From Ascoidea rubescens DSM 1968 (lineage: Eukaryota; Ascomycota; Saccharomycetes; Ascoideales; Ascoideaceae), in contig NW_017962935.1 of assembly GCF_001661345.1 (NCBI RefSeq), forward strand, positions 1 to 64,000: a DNA stretch of 64,000 nt. Reading direction: 5' to 3'. The notes beneath the pieces were generated by a model that was given only the letters and a program-made list of their open reading frames with translations, did not search any database and was not told the origin of the DNA. Position numbers and translations under genes: made by a program. Positions 31,890 through 42,500 of the stretch are shown here, one piece after another; position 1 is the stretch's first letter; the number at the start of each line of letters is the position of its first letter.

Positions 31890-32429
31890 GTTGTTGTTGT
31901 TGTTGTTGTTGTTTTTGGAATAAGTATTTATTTTGAAAGGACTATTAATACTTTCATCTCCATGAGAATAAGAATAATCACTTTTTATACTGTCATCACT
32001 GATAATAGAATTATCATTATAGAGATTGTGATCATAAGTTAAATCCTCCTTTTCTGCAGATTCAAGTTGATTGGTTTTTTCAGGTGTTCTCTTCAGTTCA
32101 TTTAGCTTATTTTCAAATACAAAAGGAAGGAAACTTGTTTGGTTGTTGTTAATAGCATTGTCAGTGTTTTTAAAGTCATTGGAAGAAGGTTTGTTATTTG
32201 ATGAGTTTTTGGAAGGTCGTGTAAGGTTTTCTGGATCTTTTGGATCAAGGACAGCCTGTGGTTTTATATGAATAGATTGATGTTGAGCTTGTTTATGGAG
32301 AACCTCATTTTCATCAGCAGAATCGTCAAATTCTTCTTCAGATGATAGACCCCATTCATCAGAACTATCAAATGATTTTCTCTTCCATCTGGTTGATTGG
32401 TGTCTTGAAAACTTGTCATCTGAAGCCAT
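29193..32429 (-). CDS. Large acidic, Asn-rich protein resembling Fyv8/Aim21
   Basis: 1078 aa from ATG 32429 (MASDDKFSRHQSTRWKRKSF). The longer open frame to 32654 has no upstream ATG of good context and reads through a G+C-rich promoter. Features are an N-terminal WKRKSFDSSDEWGLSSEEEFDD motif region, very long disordered Asn/Asp/Ser-rich sequence, and a conserved-looking C-terminus (about 990-1078: FKEILSIKDPKVRISRLKE, YDSGLTNWVEFI, then a basic amphipathic tail). The C-terminal arrangement recalls the fungal Fyv8/Aim21 family, linked with actin patches. This is a recollection of motif style, not an alignment, so the name is tentative. Trinucleotide runs (ATT/GTT)n at 31851-31916 and 30889-30960 encode Asn and Thr stretches. 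Confidence 0.6.
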
Positions 32430-32938
32430 TAGAGGTGTGCTTTGGTTGTTTTGATCTGTGGATTGAACAGTTCTGGAGGGAAGCAACAGAGGAGGAAAAA
32501 CGTTCACCACACGCAGCAGCCGGTTAGGGGCAGGGCTCTGCACTAGAGCCCTGTTTTCGCTGTTTGTACACAGTCGTGCTCTGGCTCTGCAACCGGTGGG
32601 ACTGGGACGTTTTGACAAACCGAGGCTTGAACTGCTGCAAAAACCACTCTTCAAGCGGGAGCATTCCTGCCTTGTGTCCGAAAAAAGCCAGCACGACTGC
32701 CATGCCTCTGCCCAGCGTGTTTATTGGCTGGATTGAATAGACCCATACATCAAGCGATGTTTTTGCTGTATTACTAATTCAAATCAAACTAACATATGGT
32801 GCACTATGTGTTGCAAACAATATAAATACATCCAGGTTTCCTCCACTAATTCTGGCTTTTCGATTCTATTTTCACTATTATCTCTAAGATCTTTATAGGA
32901 TACCTTGCTTACGAAATTAAATCTGGTGTTGATTAGAT
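32430..32938. promoter_or_regulatory. Divergent promoter between the Fyv8-like gene and the Cys-rich gene
   Basis: 509 bp separating divergent genes. 32490-32720 is G+C-rich and 32720-32938 A+T-rich. On the Cys-rich gene side a TATAAATA element lies at about 32821-32828, roughly 115 bp before its ATG. A metal-response-like site is annotated separately. Confidence 0.5.
32760..32769 (+). promoter_or_regulatory. Candidate copper-response element (Ace1/Amt1-type)
   Basis: TTTTTGCTGT fits the published HTHNNGCTGD consensus of the yeast copper regulators Ace1/Amt1. It lies about 170 bp upstream of the Cys-rich gene. The consensus is loose and one match may be chance. Its position before a putative metal-binding protein makes it worth noting. 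Confidence 0.3.
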
Positions 32939-33346
32939 ATGTCTTGTTCTTGTGTTTGCTCTAGTTCTGGTCCTGGTAATTCATTGGAGGGCTCTTCCTG
33001 TGGTAAGGCTAAGCCAGAGGTTCTCTCTAATGTTGTTGATTGCTGCAAAAACTGCTGTGAACTGATTTGCGATGATAGCTCAGCTGGCGAGAAAGAAAAA
33101 TGTGCTGAAGTTTGCAAAAAATTGTGTGCTGAATGTTGTCAAAAATGCTTTGAAAAATGTTGCAACAATTCATCAAATGAAAAATTCCAAGAGTTTTGCG
33201 ATAACTTCTGCAAAGAGTTTTGTGAAAAGTTTTGTAGCAGTTACAACAATCTTTCAAAGGATTCTGTTCAAGACTTTTCTCAAAAGTTCTGCGACGAATT
33301 TTGCAATGATTTTTGCAACGATTTTTGCCAAAAATATGGTTGTTAG
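32939..33346 (+). CDS. 26-cysteine small protein, possible four-helix metal-storage protein
   Basis: 135 aa with 26 Cys (19%), no signal peptide and no membrane segment. After a Cys/Ser/Gly head (Cys3, 5, 7, 21) four likely helices follow: about 26-46, 50-77, 81-102 and 107-135. Cys recurs at every fourth residue on the same helix side: 35/39, 36/40/44, 55/59/63/67, 66/70/74, 87/91/95/99 and 118/122/126/130. In helices 3 and 4 each Cys is preceded by Phe. This differs from classical metallothioneins (CxC-rich, no core). It resembles the CxxxC-lined four-helix copper-storage proteins (Csp) and DUF326 proteins known from bacteria. Homology is not shown and convergence is possible. A role in binding copper, zinc or cadmium in the cytosol is an inference. 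It is divergent from the Fyv8-like gene. Confidence 0.75.
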   Translation: MSCSCVCSSSGPGNSLEGSSCGKAKPEVLSNVVDCCKNCCELICDDSSAGEKEKCAEVCKKLCAECCQKCFEKCCNNSSNEKFQEFCDNFCKEFCEKFCSSYNNLSKDSVQDFSQKFCDEFCNDFCNDFCQKYGC

Positions 33347-35514
33347 TTAGTTGATATATAATTTTATGAAAATAATATTTTATTACTCACTTTTTGTTTT
33401 TATTTAGAACATTATTTTAGTGCAAATCACAAATCAAAATTTCCAACCGAAAATTACTGCTTGAAGTAATTTTTTTGATAATTTTGTTGGTTAAATTTTT
33501 ATCTTTTGTATGCAGTAGCTAAGTTAAAAAGAAATCTTAACACTAAAATTGAGATTTTCTAAAGAACTACAAGTTTAGTTAAACAGCTTGTTAACAACAA
33601 ATATTTATTGGAAGATTATATGATAATGACAAAACGTTTATTGAGAAAAAAACCAACTTGATAAGATTTTAAATATGCATTTTAACAAGCATTTAACTAA
33701 AATATTTTGTGATAAATTTCTAATATTTGAAGCATACGATGGTTTTCAACAAGACAATTTTGTTCAATTAAATCTTTAATTAAATTGATACCTCAATTTT
33801 CTTGAATTTTTTTAAAAAAACAAATATAATTATCATAATCACAAAATAGATTTGGATCAAGTTTTTCATAAAAATACATATGATTTGATTTATAATTTTG
33901 AAAAGAAAAAATAATTTTTTCAACATTGGCACCATTCCAATTATAAAAATAAGAGGTTTTTAAATAAACTAGTACAATATTCCAATGATCATCAAATTAT
34001 GGTTCAATACAAAAGTCCATTTTGAATAGTTTTCAAAGAACCGTATTTTTATTTTTATTTTTATTTTTTTTACAACTAAAACACCATGATGTATTTATAT
34101 AATTTAAATTTAAAGAAGGTTCAAAAAATTTTAGTTGAGTTTTATTTTATTTCTCATTTTTGTTTGAAAAATTATTTTCAAAAAGTAGAAAGAGACCTTT
34201 TCTGACAATATAATCAAAATTATAGATAATTTGAAATTAATTTTTATAATTATGACAATGCTATGTTATTCTTGTGTTGACGATATGTTTGGTAAAAATA
34301 GAATTGCAAGCTGGTTTTACTTTTGATTTAATTTAAATGAAGATAAAAATCTTGTGCTAATCAAGTCAACTATTGATATTGAAATTTATGATAAACTTGA
34401 TATTAAATGTATCTTTGATTAAGTTGAAAATAAAAAAGAAAAAAGAAAAACAAGAAAATGATTTTAAAGAAACAACCATATTTTAAATATAAATAAAAAA
34501 AATGTCAATGAAAAACTAAAATAGAATTAAGAACTATATATATTGAATGACTTAAAACTCTAAAAATTGAAACCAAAACTAGATAAGAAACCCCCATAAT
34601 CTCAGTTGTTATTGTTTGATTGGTAAAAAACAAATGTAAAACTTCAATCAAAGGAATGCCATATATTTCGATAAAAAAATCATATGTCTTAAAGAAGAAG
34701 TAAGATTAAAAGATAAAAATCAAAGAGTAAGAACTAAAGAAACCAAATATTAATCAAGAGGATGAACAAACACAAAACAAACACCGCTGCAACCAAACCA
34801 AATGCAAGAAAATAAAAATTAAACATAAAAACGCACCTCTCTCTTGGCACGCAGATAGACACTGTTGAGCACTGCATAACAACGTAATATAATTCTCACA
34901 ATCTAGAATTGCCAGTATCAAAAGCCGTTTTGTATTTTGTCGAGCTTTCAGAATGCGCATCACGGAGACCGTTGCAGAATAATACACTTCCAAATTAATG
35001 ACACATGATTCACGTTTGATAATTCTGGCTTCCACGTTTGTATATTACTACTGTTCTATCGGGATGTTTTTGCTAACTGGATTGTTCTGATGTGTATCCC
35101 GAATGGACAGGCTTTTTGCCAAAACCTTAGCCCAGAATGACTTCAATATCCAGCTGAATAGATTGAAAGAAATAACCAGAAATTTTCATTTGAGACAAAA
35201 TCTGTCTTCTAGAAAGAGCCAGATGGTAATTTATTTCAATATCCAATAATTTAATGATGGGTAGTTTACATTGTTAAAGATTGATTTTCTTATTTCTGGC
35301 AGTATTTCAGAAATAAACCCGACATTTTCGCGTCTCTTGACTAATTTTCTTTTTCCAACCCCTTTCAATCCTTTTCGTGTTATTTTATTACTAACAATTT
35401 CTTTTTCCTTCTGAAGTTTCATATTTCACTAATATTTTTTATTAAATATTGCATTACTTTTTTATATATTCAGCACATCTCATACTCTGCATTGTATTTA
35501 GTGTGCTTTTTAAA
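33347..35514. other. A+T-rich gene-poor region
   Basis: 2.2 kb without an intact gene. The left half contains a decayed minus-strand frame (annotated separately). 34430-35440 shows only short chance ORFs. The last 80 bp is the CMR1 leader. Confidence 0.6.
33697..34135 (-). pseudogene. Decayed A+T-rich ORF of unknown origin
   Basis: One minus-strand frame reads as protein over about 145 codons with only a few interruptions. Coherent stretches include TSYFYNWNGANVEKIIFSFQ and FCDYDNYICFFKKI. Residue choice (Trp, Cys, Tyr, His kept) is unlike random translation of A+T-rich DNA. I do not recognise the family. A degenerate host gene or a remnant of an A+T-rich cytoplasmic linear plasmid or other element are all possible. 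Confidence 0.4.
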
Positions 35515-37161
35515 ATGGTTTTATCTAATCTTGAAAAAATCAGGCAACAAAATATCATCAAAAACCAATTAATATTAAAAAAATTAAACCTTGATAAAGT
35601 TTCAAAAAATATCTATAATCATCTAAAAACAAATCAAGATCAAAAAAAAAATACTTCATCAAAAAATATTATAAATAATAGAGTAACCAAACAACCAATA
35701 AGAAAATCAAAGCGTTTGAGAGGTATTAAAATCGACCCTGTTTATTTAAATTCTGATAATACAATATCTGTTGGCTCAAATGATTTTCAAAATAAAAATT
35801 CCAATACTAATAACCTAGATGATTATAAAAAAAAATTAAAAGAATTAGAAAAACAAAAGCTAGCTGGAGATGTTAAATTAGTTGATGTTTTAAAAAAATA
35901 CCAAAACAAGACTGCAAAAAATACCAATAAAAATACCAATAAAAATGACAATAAAAATTTAATACAAGATGAAATAGAATTGGTAAATATCTTTAACGAA
36001 ATAGGAAAATCACTATCTACTGGTGATTTCTATGACATTACTTCAGATTTTAAATTATCTTCTAATAATACAAATGTTAAAGAATTAAGAAGTTTTTTCA
36101 ATAATTTAAACATTTATCCCCATGCTTTACCCAATGATATTAATTTAACTACGACTAGAATCACTTATATTAATTTCCATCCTACTGTGGATAAAAAATT
36201 AATATTTGCAGGTGATACTGAAGGTGACTTGGGAATTTGGAATGTTAATGATCATTTAAATGATGATCTGAATTTGCAAATTAACAATTTAAAGATTCAC
36301 ACAAAACATATAATAAAACTTGAAATTCAACCTCAAAATAATCAAAACTTAATAACATCAAGCTATGATGGTTCAATTCGGTTAACTAATTTTGAAAAAT
36401 CAATTAGTTCTAACTTATTAGATTTAACCGATTCAACTGGAATTTCTGATTTTAATTTTATAAGTTTAATGGATCCAAATTTAATTTATTTTACAACTTT
36501 ATTAGGTCAATTTGGTTTATTAGATTTACGAATCAAAAATAAAAATATTCAAAACTATAATGATTTATTTAGAATACATGATAAAAAAATTGGTTCCTTT
36601 TCTATTTCACCACAAAACGAGTTTCAGATTTCAACAGCTTCATTGGATAGATCAATGAAAATTTGGGATATTAGAAAAATTAATAAACAAAATCAGTTTA
36701 CAGAAAAATTTTTAAATGAAAAATCTTTTGATTGTTATGGCTATTATAATTCTAAATTAAGCATAAGTTCATCTGATTGGAATTCTTCTGGTGATATTGT
36801 TTGTAATGGTTACGATAATACCATTCGAATATTCAATAATGTGAACAGAAAATTAAATTTTGATCAAAATTTAATTGAATTCAAACCTGATCGTACAATT
36901 CAACATAATTGTAAAACAGGAAAATGGGTCAGTATTTTGAAATCAAAATGGCAAAAATTGCCTAAAGATAATATTGAAAAATTTTTAATTGGTAATATGA
37001 AAAAATATATTGATGTTTATACCTCTGATGGTATTCAAATTGGTCATTTAGGTGGGCCAGAAGATAATGTAAAATCTATACCAGCAGTTGTTCAATTTCA
37101 CCCTTTGGAGAATTGGATTGTTGGTGGCTCAGCATATGGAAAATGTGTTTTATATTTTTAA
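35515..37161 (+). CDS. CMR1: DNA-damage-associated WD40 protein Cmr1
   Basis: 548 aa from ATG 35515 (MVLSNLEKIRQQNIIKNQ). It has the Cmr1 layout: an N-terminal helical/basic region with RKSKRLRGIK (about 63-72), a STGDFYDI segment, then a seven-bladed propeller from about residue 210. Signature phrases are NFHPTVDKKLIFAGDTEG, SSYDGSIR, ASLDRSMKIWDIRK, NGYDNTIRIF, IQHNCKTGKWVSILK and VVQFHPLENWIVGG. Family members bind DNA and chromatin, join the intranuclear quality-control compartment after replication stress and interact with CCT. Its length is close to that of the S. cerevisiae protein (about 520). It is bordered upstream by gene-poor DNA. Confidence 0.94.
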   Translation: MVLSNLEKIRQQNIIKNQLILKKLNLDKVSKNIYNHLKTNQDQKKNTSSKNIINNRVTKQPIRKSKRLRGIKIDPVYLNSDNTISVGSNDFQNKNSNTNNLDDYKKKLKELEKQKLAGDVKLVDVLKKYQNKTAKNTNKNTNKNDNKNLIQDEIELVNIFNEIGKSLSTGDFYDITSDFKLSSNNTNVKELRSFFNNLNIYPHALPNDINLTTTRITYINFHPTVDKKLIFAGDTEGDLGIWNVNDHLNDDLNLQINNLKIHTKHIIKLEIQPQNNQNLITSSYDGSIRLTNFEKSISSNLLDLTDSTGISDFNFISLMDPNLIYFTTLLGQFGLLDLRIKNKNIQNYNDLFRIHDKKIGSFSISPQNEFQISTASLDRSMKIWDIRKINKQNQFTEKFLNEKSFDCYGYYNSKLSISSSDWNSSGDIVCNGYDNTIRIFNNVNRKLNFDQNLIEFKPDRTIQHNCKTGKWVSILKSKWQKLPKDNIEKFLIGNMKKYIDVYTSDGIQIGHLGGPEDNVKSIPAVVQFHPLENWIVGGSAYGKCVLYF

Positions 37162-38280
37162 AAAAAGCTATGTCTTTTGTTCTTTTTGATATCATGATAT
37201 TTTGTATTAAAAACATTTTACCTAGGTGAGCTGTCTTTTTCAAATTTTTTTGGCTTTAACTTTTATAAATAAATCAAGGTATACCTCAATATAAAGAGAA
37301 ATTGATTTAATGTTGTATTTTGCCATCAAATATAAAATAATTTGAAGAGATCAATGTCAATTTAAAATATAAATATAGTTTAAAAGATTATGTTAAAATT
37401 ATAAAGTATAAGATCTCAATTAAAAAAAATTATTATTCTTGTCTTCATCTAATTTTCTTTTAGATATATATTTTCAGGACTTGAGTTTGAAAAGAAATCT
37501 TTATAAGTTTCTATATAATTATCATGGTAAGATTATTTGGGGTTGTGCTCTCTTAGTTTTGGCATTGTGGGCAGTATCTTTTTTAGTTTAAAAAGCTAGC
37601 GTAATTAAAAAATTGATTGGGGTAAAGTTGAAATATTTAATGGTATAAGATACTATATTGAAATGGGCACAGATTCAAGCTTGTATTAGTTACTCAATTC
37701 TTACAAAATTTTGATCTATCAGAAAAAATACAATGATTGTTGGAGAAGTAAACAAAATGTAATTGTGTTAAATAAGATATTGAATAAGTACAATCAGACT
37801 ATATATATATTTTGTTTGACTCAACTGGAAATTTGAGTTGTTGCTCAAAGAGGAAAGCAAGCTAACTGTCAAAAGATATTGGGAAATTAAAACAAACTTG
37901 AAAGTTGATATTCTGCAATAAAAAACTGATCCCAAAAAAGATTTATACTCAACGTTGAAATCTTAAACCTGTGATAACGGGATTCACAACTGAAGAAAAA
38001 CAAGTTATGTTTTAAGACCTGCATATACCTTAATGTTATTATGCAGAAAAAGAAAAGTTGTGTTAGCATTAACGACGTTCTAAAAAACCATAAGAATAGT
38101 TCTTTCACGTGCCTAGCTCTGATCCTGAGAGTTCGTTTCATAAGTTGGGCTGGTTCATACTAGATATGCTAGAAATACAATAATAATGCTCATCAATCAA
38201 TAGATATACAGAGTAGGCATTTTCTCATACAACCTCACTGAAATAAAAATATCAAAAAAAGGAAAAAATAGAAAAATAAA
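37162..38280. other. Intergenic region between CMR1 and tRNA-Asp
   Basis: A+T-rich. It contains only short chance ORFs (for example the minus frame 37887-38141) and one CACGTG site near 38105. I see nothing else. Confidence 0.6.
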
Positions 38281-38352
38281 CTCCGCGACGGGGAATTGAA
38301 CCCCGGTCTACCACGCGACAAGCGGTAATTCTAGCCACTAAACTATCACGGA
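38281..38352 (-). tRNA. tRNA-Asp (GTC)
   Basis: 72 nt, identical to the copies at 19584 and 47805; anticodon GTC, no intron. The three copies share the mature sequence only. Their flanks differ. Confidence 0.97.
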
Positions 38353-38667
38353 CTCTCGTTGGTGAGGTTTCACCTTAATATTTTTAAACACCTTATAAGC
38401 TTTTATTTTGATTCTCTTAAAGACTATATTTTTGCTTTATATATATTGTCAAAATGACCACAACAATCCATTATATCGAGTGTGAAGCCTAAAGTTCAAA
38501 CGTTATCAAAATTAGAAAATCCAGTGACACTTCGGTTATAAATTTATGGATTTCAAACAACATTTCAATTCACGTGCTTGGAAAAAAAATCATAAAAACC
38601 TAGTTTGATCTGAGATTAATTTTCATTATATTTTTGTTCTGCTTCTAACTTTTACTTATAATCAACA
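38353..38667 (+). promoter_or_regulatory. EFG1 upstream region
   Basis: A+T-rich 315 bp. TCACGTGC at about 38571-38578 is a Cbf1/Pho4-type E-box some 95 bp before the ATG. Confidence 0.35.
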
Positions 38668-39507
38668 ATGCCAATAACTAAACAAATTCAAAAAAAACAC
38701 TTTTCCAAATCACAATATAAATCAAATTCTAGAGCTCTAGAGTCTGCGTTATCATCGAATTCAACGACAAAGCTAAAGAAAAAAATTCGTGACCTTGAAA
38801 GGTACTTGAAAAATCAAAAGCAAAATGATAAACATAATTCAACTCAATTGGCCGAAAATGAAAGAATATTAAACGCTTTGAAAATAAAATTACAAAATCA
38901 AAATCTTAATTTAAAACAAAAACACTTGTTAAAAAAATATCATATGGTGAAATTTTTTGAAAAAAAAAAGACCATTAGGGTATTAAAAAAATCAAATCAA
39001 CAATTGATTGATTTAAAAAAAATAAATATAGACGACAATCAAATTAACCAAATTGAAAACCAGTTGCTCAATTCCAAAGTTGATTTACTTTATATAATAA
39101 ATTTCCCCAAAGACAAGAAATACATTGCCTTATATCCTAATACCTCCAAAGATAACAATACCGAAAAAGTCGATGAAAAAACATTAAAAGGAATTCAAAA
39201 ATCCAATAAATTCAAAGACGAGTTTAGAGCTAAAATGAAAAGTTTGATCCTTACGAATAATCATGATTTTAATTTTGAAGATATAATAAATAATAAAAAA
39301 TCTATTAAAATAAATCACCATATTGATTCAATTAAAGCACAAGTAATTGCAAATGTCGATGAAGCTGATAAAATAGTATTTAAAAGTAATAATCAAAGTT
39401 CTAATTACACTAAAGTCCCCAAAATTAATCATGCTGATAATAATTATATTACTATTAACAAGAATAAAAACAATGATAATGATGAAGAAGATGATTTTTT
39501 TGAATAA
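38668..39507 (+). CDS. EFG1: rRNA-processing protein Efg1
   Basis: 279 aa. The diagnostic helical core is KIRDLERYLKN...ENERILNALKIKLQ...KKYHMVKFFEKKK, followed by LLYIINFPKDKKYIALYPN. The acidic C-terminal DDFFE is shared with the S. cerevisiae protein. Efg1 is a nucleolar factor of the 90S/SSU processome needed for A0-A2 cleavage and 18S rRNA maturation. It is convergent with SLH1, the stops being separated by 58 bp. The same pair is adjacent and convergent in S. cerevisiae (YGR271C-A/YGR271W), so this is retained ancestral synteny. Confidence 0.94.
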   Translation: MPITKQIQKKHFSKSQYKSNSRALESALSSNSTTKLKKKIRDLERYLKNQKQNDKHNSTQLAENERILNALKIKLQNQNLNLKQKHLLKKYHMVKFFEKKKTIRVLKKSNQQLIDLKKINIDDNQINQIENQLLNSKVDLLYIINFPKDKKYIALYPNTSKDNNTEKVDEKTLKGIQKSNKFKDEFRAKMKSLILTNNHDFNFEDIINNKKSIKINHHIDSIKAQVIANVDEADKIVFKSNNQSSNYTKVPKINHADNNYITINKNKNNDNDEEDDFFE

Positions 39508-39565
39508 AAAAATGAATTTCACAATCAAGTTCACAAAAATTAATAGATTTTTAATTATATATACA

Positions 39566-42500
39566 TCAATTAATAAACAAATGCTTTGTTCTATATTCAA
39601 TTTTTAATCCATCATTAACACAAATAATATCTAATTCGTTATCAAAAATTTCTTTTGGAATCTCAAACTTACAAAACACTCTATTACCTGTTTTGTATTT
39701 TTGTGGTTGACATCTCTTTATCAAATATAGTTCATCAATTTCAAAATCGCAAATAATAAAAAACCATGATTCTTTTTGAAATTTAGGAAATTTTGAACAA
39801 TAACTTTGAAATAGTTCAGACTTTTTTTTGTTATTTTTCATATTTTTCAAAATTTTTTTTTGATCAATTTCTACTTCCAAAAATCCGTTTTTTATTTGGG
39901 GAAGAACTTTTAGATTTCCAGTCGGTAAACTTAATGCAATATTGAAAAAATCATCCATTTCTTCTTTGTTTTTAAATTCAAAATAAATTTCGTTAATTAG
40001 ATAGTTTTCCAAATCTTCTTTGCTCATGTTTCCTATTTTTTTAATTGTCATTTTCTTTATATCTTTATTTTCCCCGGATTCTAAACCATTTAATAACTTC
40101 TCCATTCCAGGCAATATTCCTATTTCATTATCATCAAACCAACTTCCTTGCTTGATGCTTTGCATTAGTTCAATTAATTTCAAAACTGTACTTAAATAAC
40201 CCAATTCTGAAGAGATATCTATATAGGCCTGAATAATACGCAATGCTTGATCCAAAACCGTAACTGTGTCCTGGGAATAATCAGCAATGGGTAACTCAAT
40301 TCTAGTAAAATAAGCCTGAAGCAACAAAAAGGTTTTGATATGCGGATCCCATATGGGCAACTTTTTAAAATCCTCAAACTGTTTATATTTAATATCGTTG
40401 ATTGAATATCTCATTTGTAGCGACATCTCATGATTAATTAACTCTTCGCCATGTCTGGTAGGCAATTCATTATATTCAACTGCTTCACTTAGTAGTATTA
40501 AATTTTGCTCAAAATTTGAATTTCGAGTGACTTTATTTAAAAAATTTCGAATTGTTTTATGTGATAAATAGTAATATGATGAGATATCTAAAAATGGAGT
40601 GCTTTCAATCATTTGGTTTTTATTTGTTTTATCTCCCACCAATTTAATACAATTTGATTCTCTTAAATTATTTATGGTCAAATCAATCAAATTGCCAAGA
40701 TATGAACTAATTCCTGAAACAGAGACGTCTTCGATTCCATAATAGGTTGGATTATGATGTGCTCTTCGATACAAAAATGTCCATGATAAAAACTCAATTG
40801 CATCTTCTCTAGTTTTGATTGTTCCCGAAGATATTTCTGCTCCAATATGGTCATCTAAAACCTTGTGTAAAGATGATTCAACTGGAAATCCTATATTAAG
40901 AAAATGTTTATAAAACAATTTTTTGTTTTCCTTCGTATAAACAATCGCAATACCATTTGTATCATAACCAGGACGCCCTGCTCTTCCCATCATTTGCAAA
41001 ACATCTGTTAAGTCCATATCTCTGTATGCTTCAATTTTGGCATCAAAAAACTGAGTACCCTTAATAATTACTAAATGTGCTGGCAAATTAACTCCCCAAG
41101 CTAATGTGGATGTTGCAACTAGAATTTGTATTTTATTGGATTGGAACAATCCATGACTGATTCTTCTATCAGAATCAACTAAACCGGCATGATGCAATCC
41201 TATTCCAAATTGTAACGATAATTTTAATGTATCATCTTTAACTCTTTTGATAATTTCTTCTATTTCATCCTCAGAAACTTTTAAAAACCTTCTTGGGTTA
41301 GATTCCAAACCACATAGATGGATTAAATCTAAAGCCGTTAGTCTAGTTTGACGACGAGAAGCAACAAAAATCAAAACAGGTTTATTTGGAGAATGTTGTT
41401 TGATTGCCATAAATGCTGGTTTATTCATAGTTTTCATTAATGGGCAAAATGCCAAGTTGTCAGGAAACCCATCAATGTACATCTGCAAAGGAACCGGTCT
41501 GACAGACTGTGGAAAGTTAAATAATCCTTCTTTAATCCCTAGCCAACTAGCCATATCCATCGCATTTGACACAGCTGTAGACATTCCTAACAATCTAATC
41601 GGCATCTTAGTTTTTGAACTGATGTAGTTCATTCTACTGACAATCATCTCTAAAATTGGACCTCTATCACTGGCCAACAAATGAATTTCATCCATAATAA
41701 CCAATGAAATTTGCTGAACAAACTTACGGGTTTGCCAGTTACGTGAAATTCCATCAAATTTTTCAGGGGTGGTAACAATTATCTTAGCTTCTCTAACTTC
41801 ATTAACATCAGGAGTTGAGTCACCAGTCAACTCAACCAATTTATATCCAGTTTTGGGAGTAATCCGAGCTCGCCAATCATCTACTCTTTCTCTCACTAAT
41901 GCTTTCATGGGTGCAATATAAACAATTTTAGAATCAGGATATTTATTAAAAGCATGCCAAATTGACAATTCGGCAACAACAGTCTTACCTGATCCAGTTG
42001 GTGAACCGACGAATACACTGGAATTACTGTGATATAAAGTATGAAAAACCATTGTTTGCATTGGATTGAAAAAATTAAATTTAGAATCATAAATTGACTC
42101 ATATTTGCTGTTATGTAATGCAGATATTGGCAATGGTTGTAATCTTAGCAACTTAGTTGTCAATGTTTCATTGTGAGGTCTAATCAAATGTTGAAATGAA
42201 ATACTGTGAACTGATTCAGATCCAATCCAAGTATCAGAAACAGCTCTAACTATTATTTGTGGAGGTAATGGATCGGCTAAAGGAATCATGAAATCTAGCT
42301 CTTGAATATTTTTAAAATTCTTTCTTGAAATTATTAGCTTCTGATAATACAATATATTGGAAATATTATCACTTTCTTCAACTGTCAAATGAAAACATTC
42401 AATCTTGGAATGGAATTTGTCATCCCAAATGAAATCGCATTCAATATTTAAATGAACTCGCATAACATTGGCTGTGATTGGAAAAATTTCCCCATCAATA

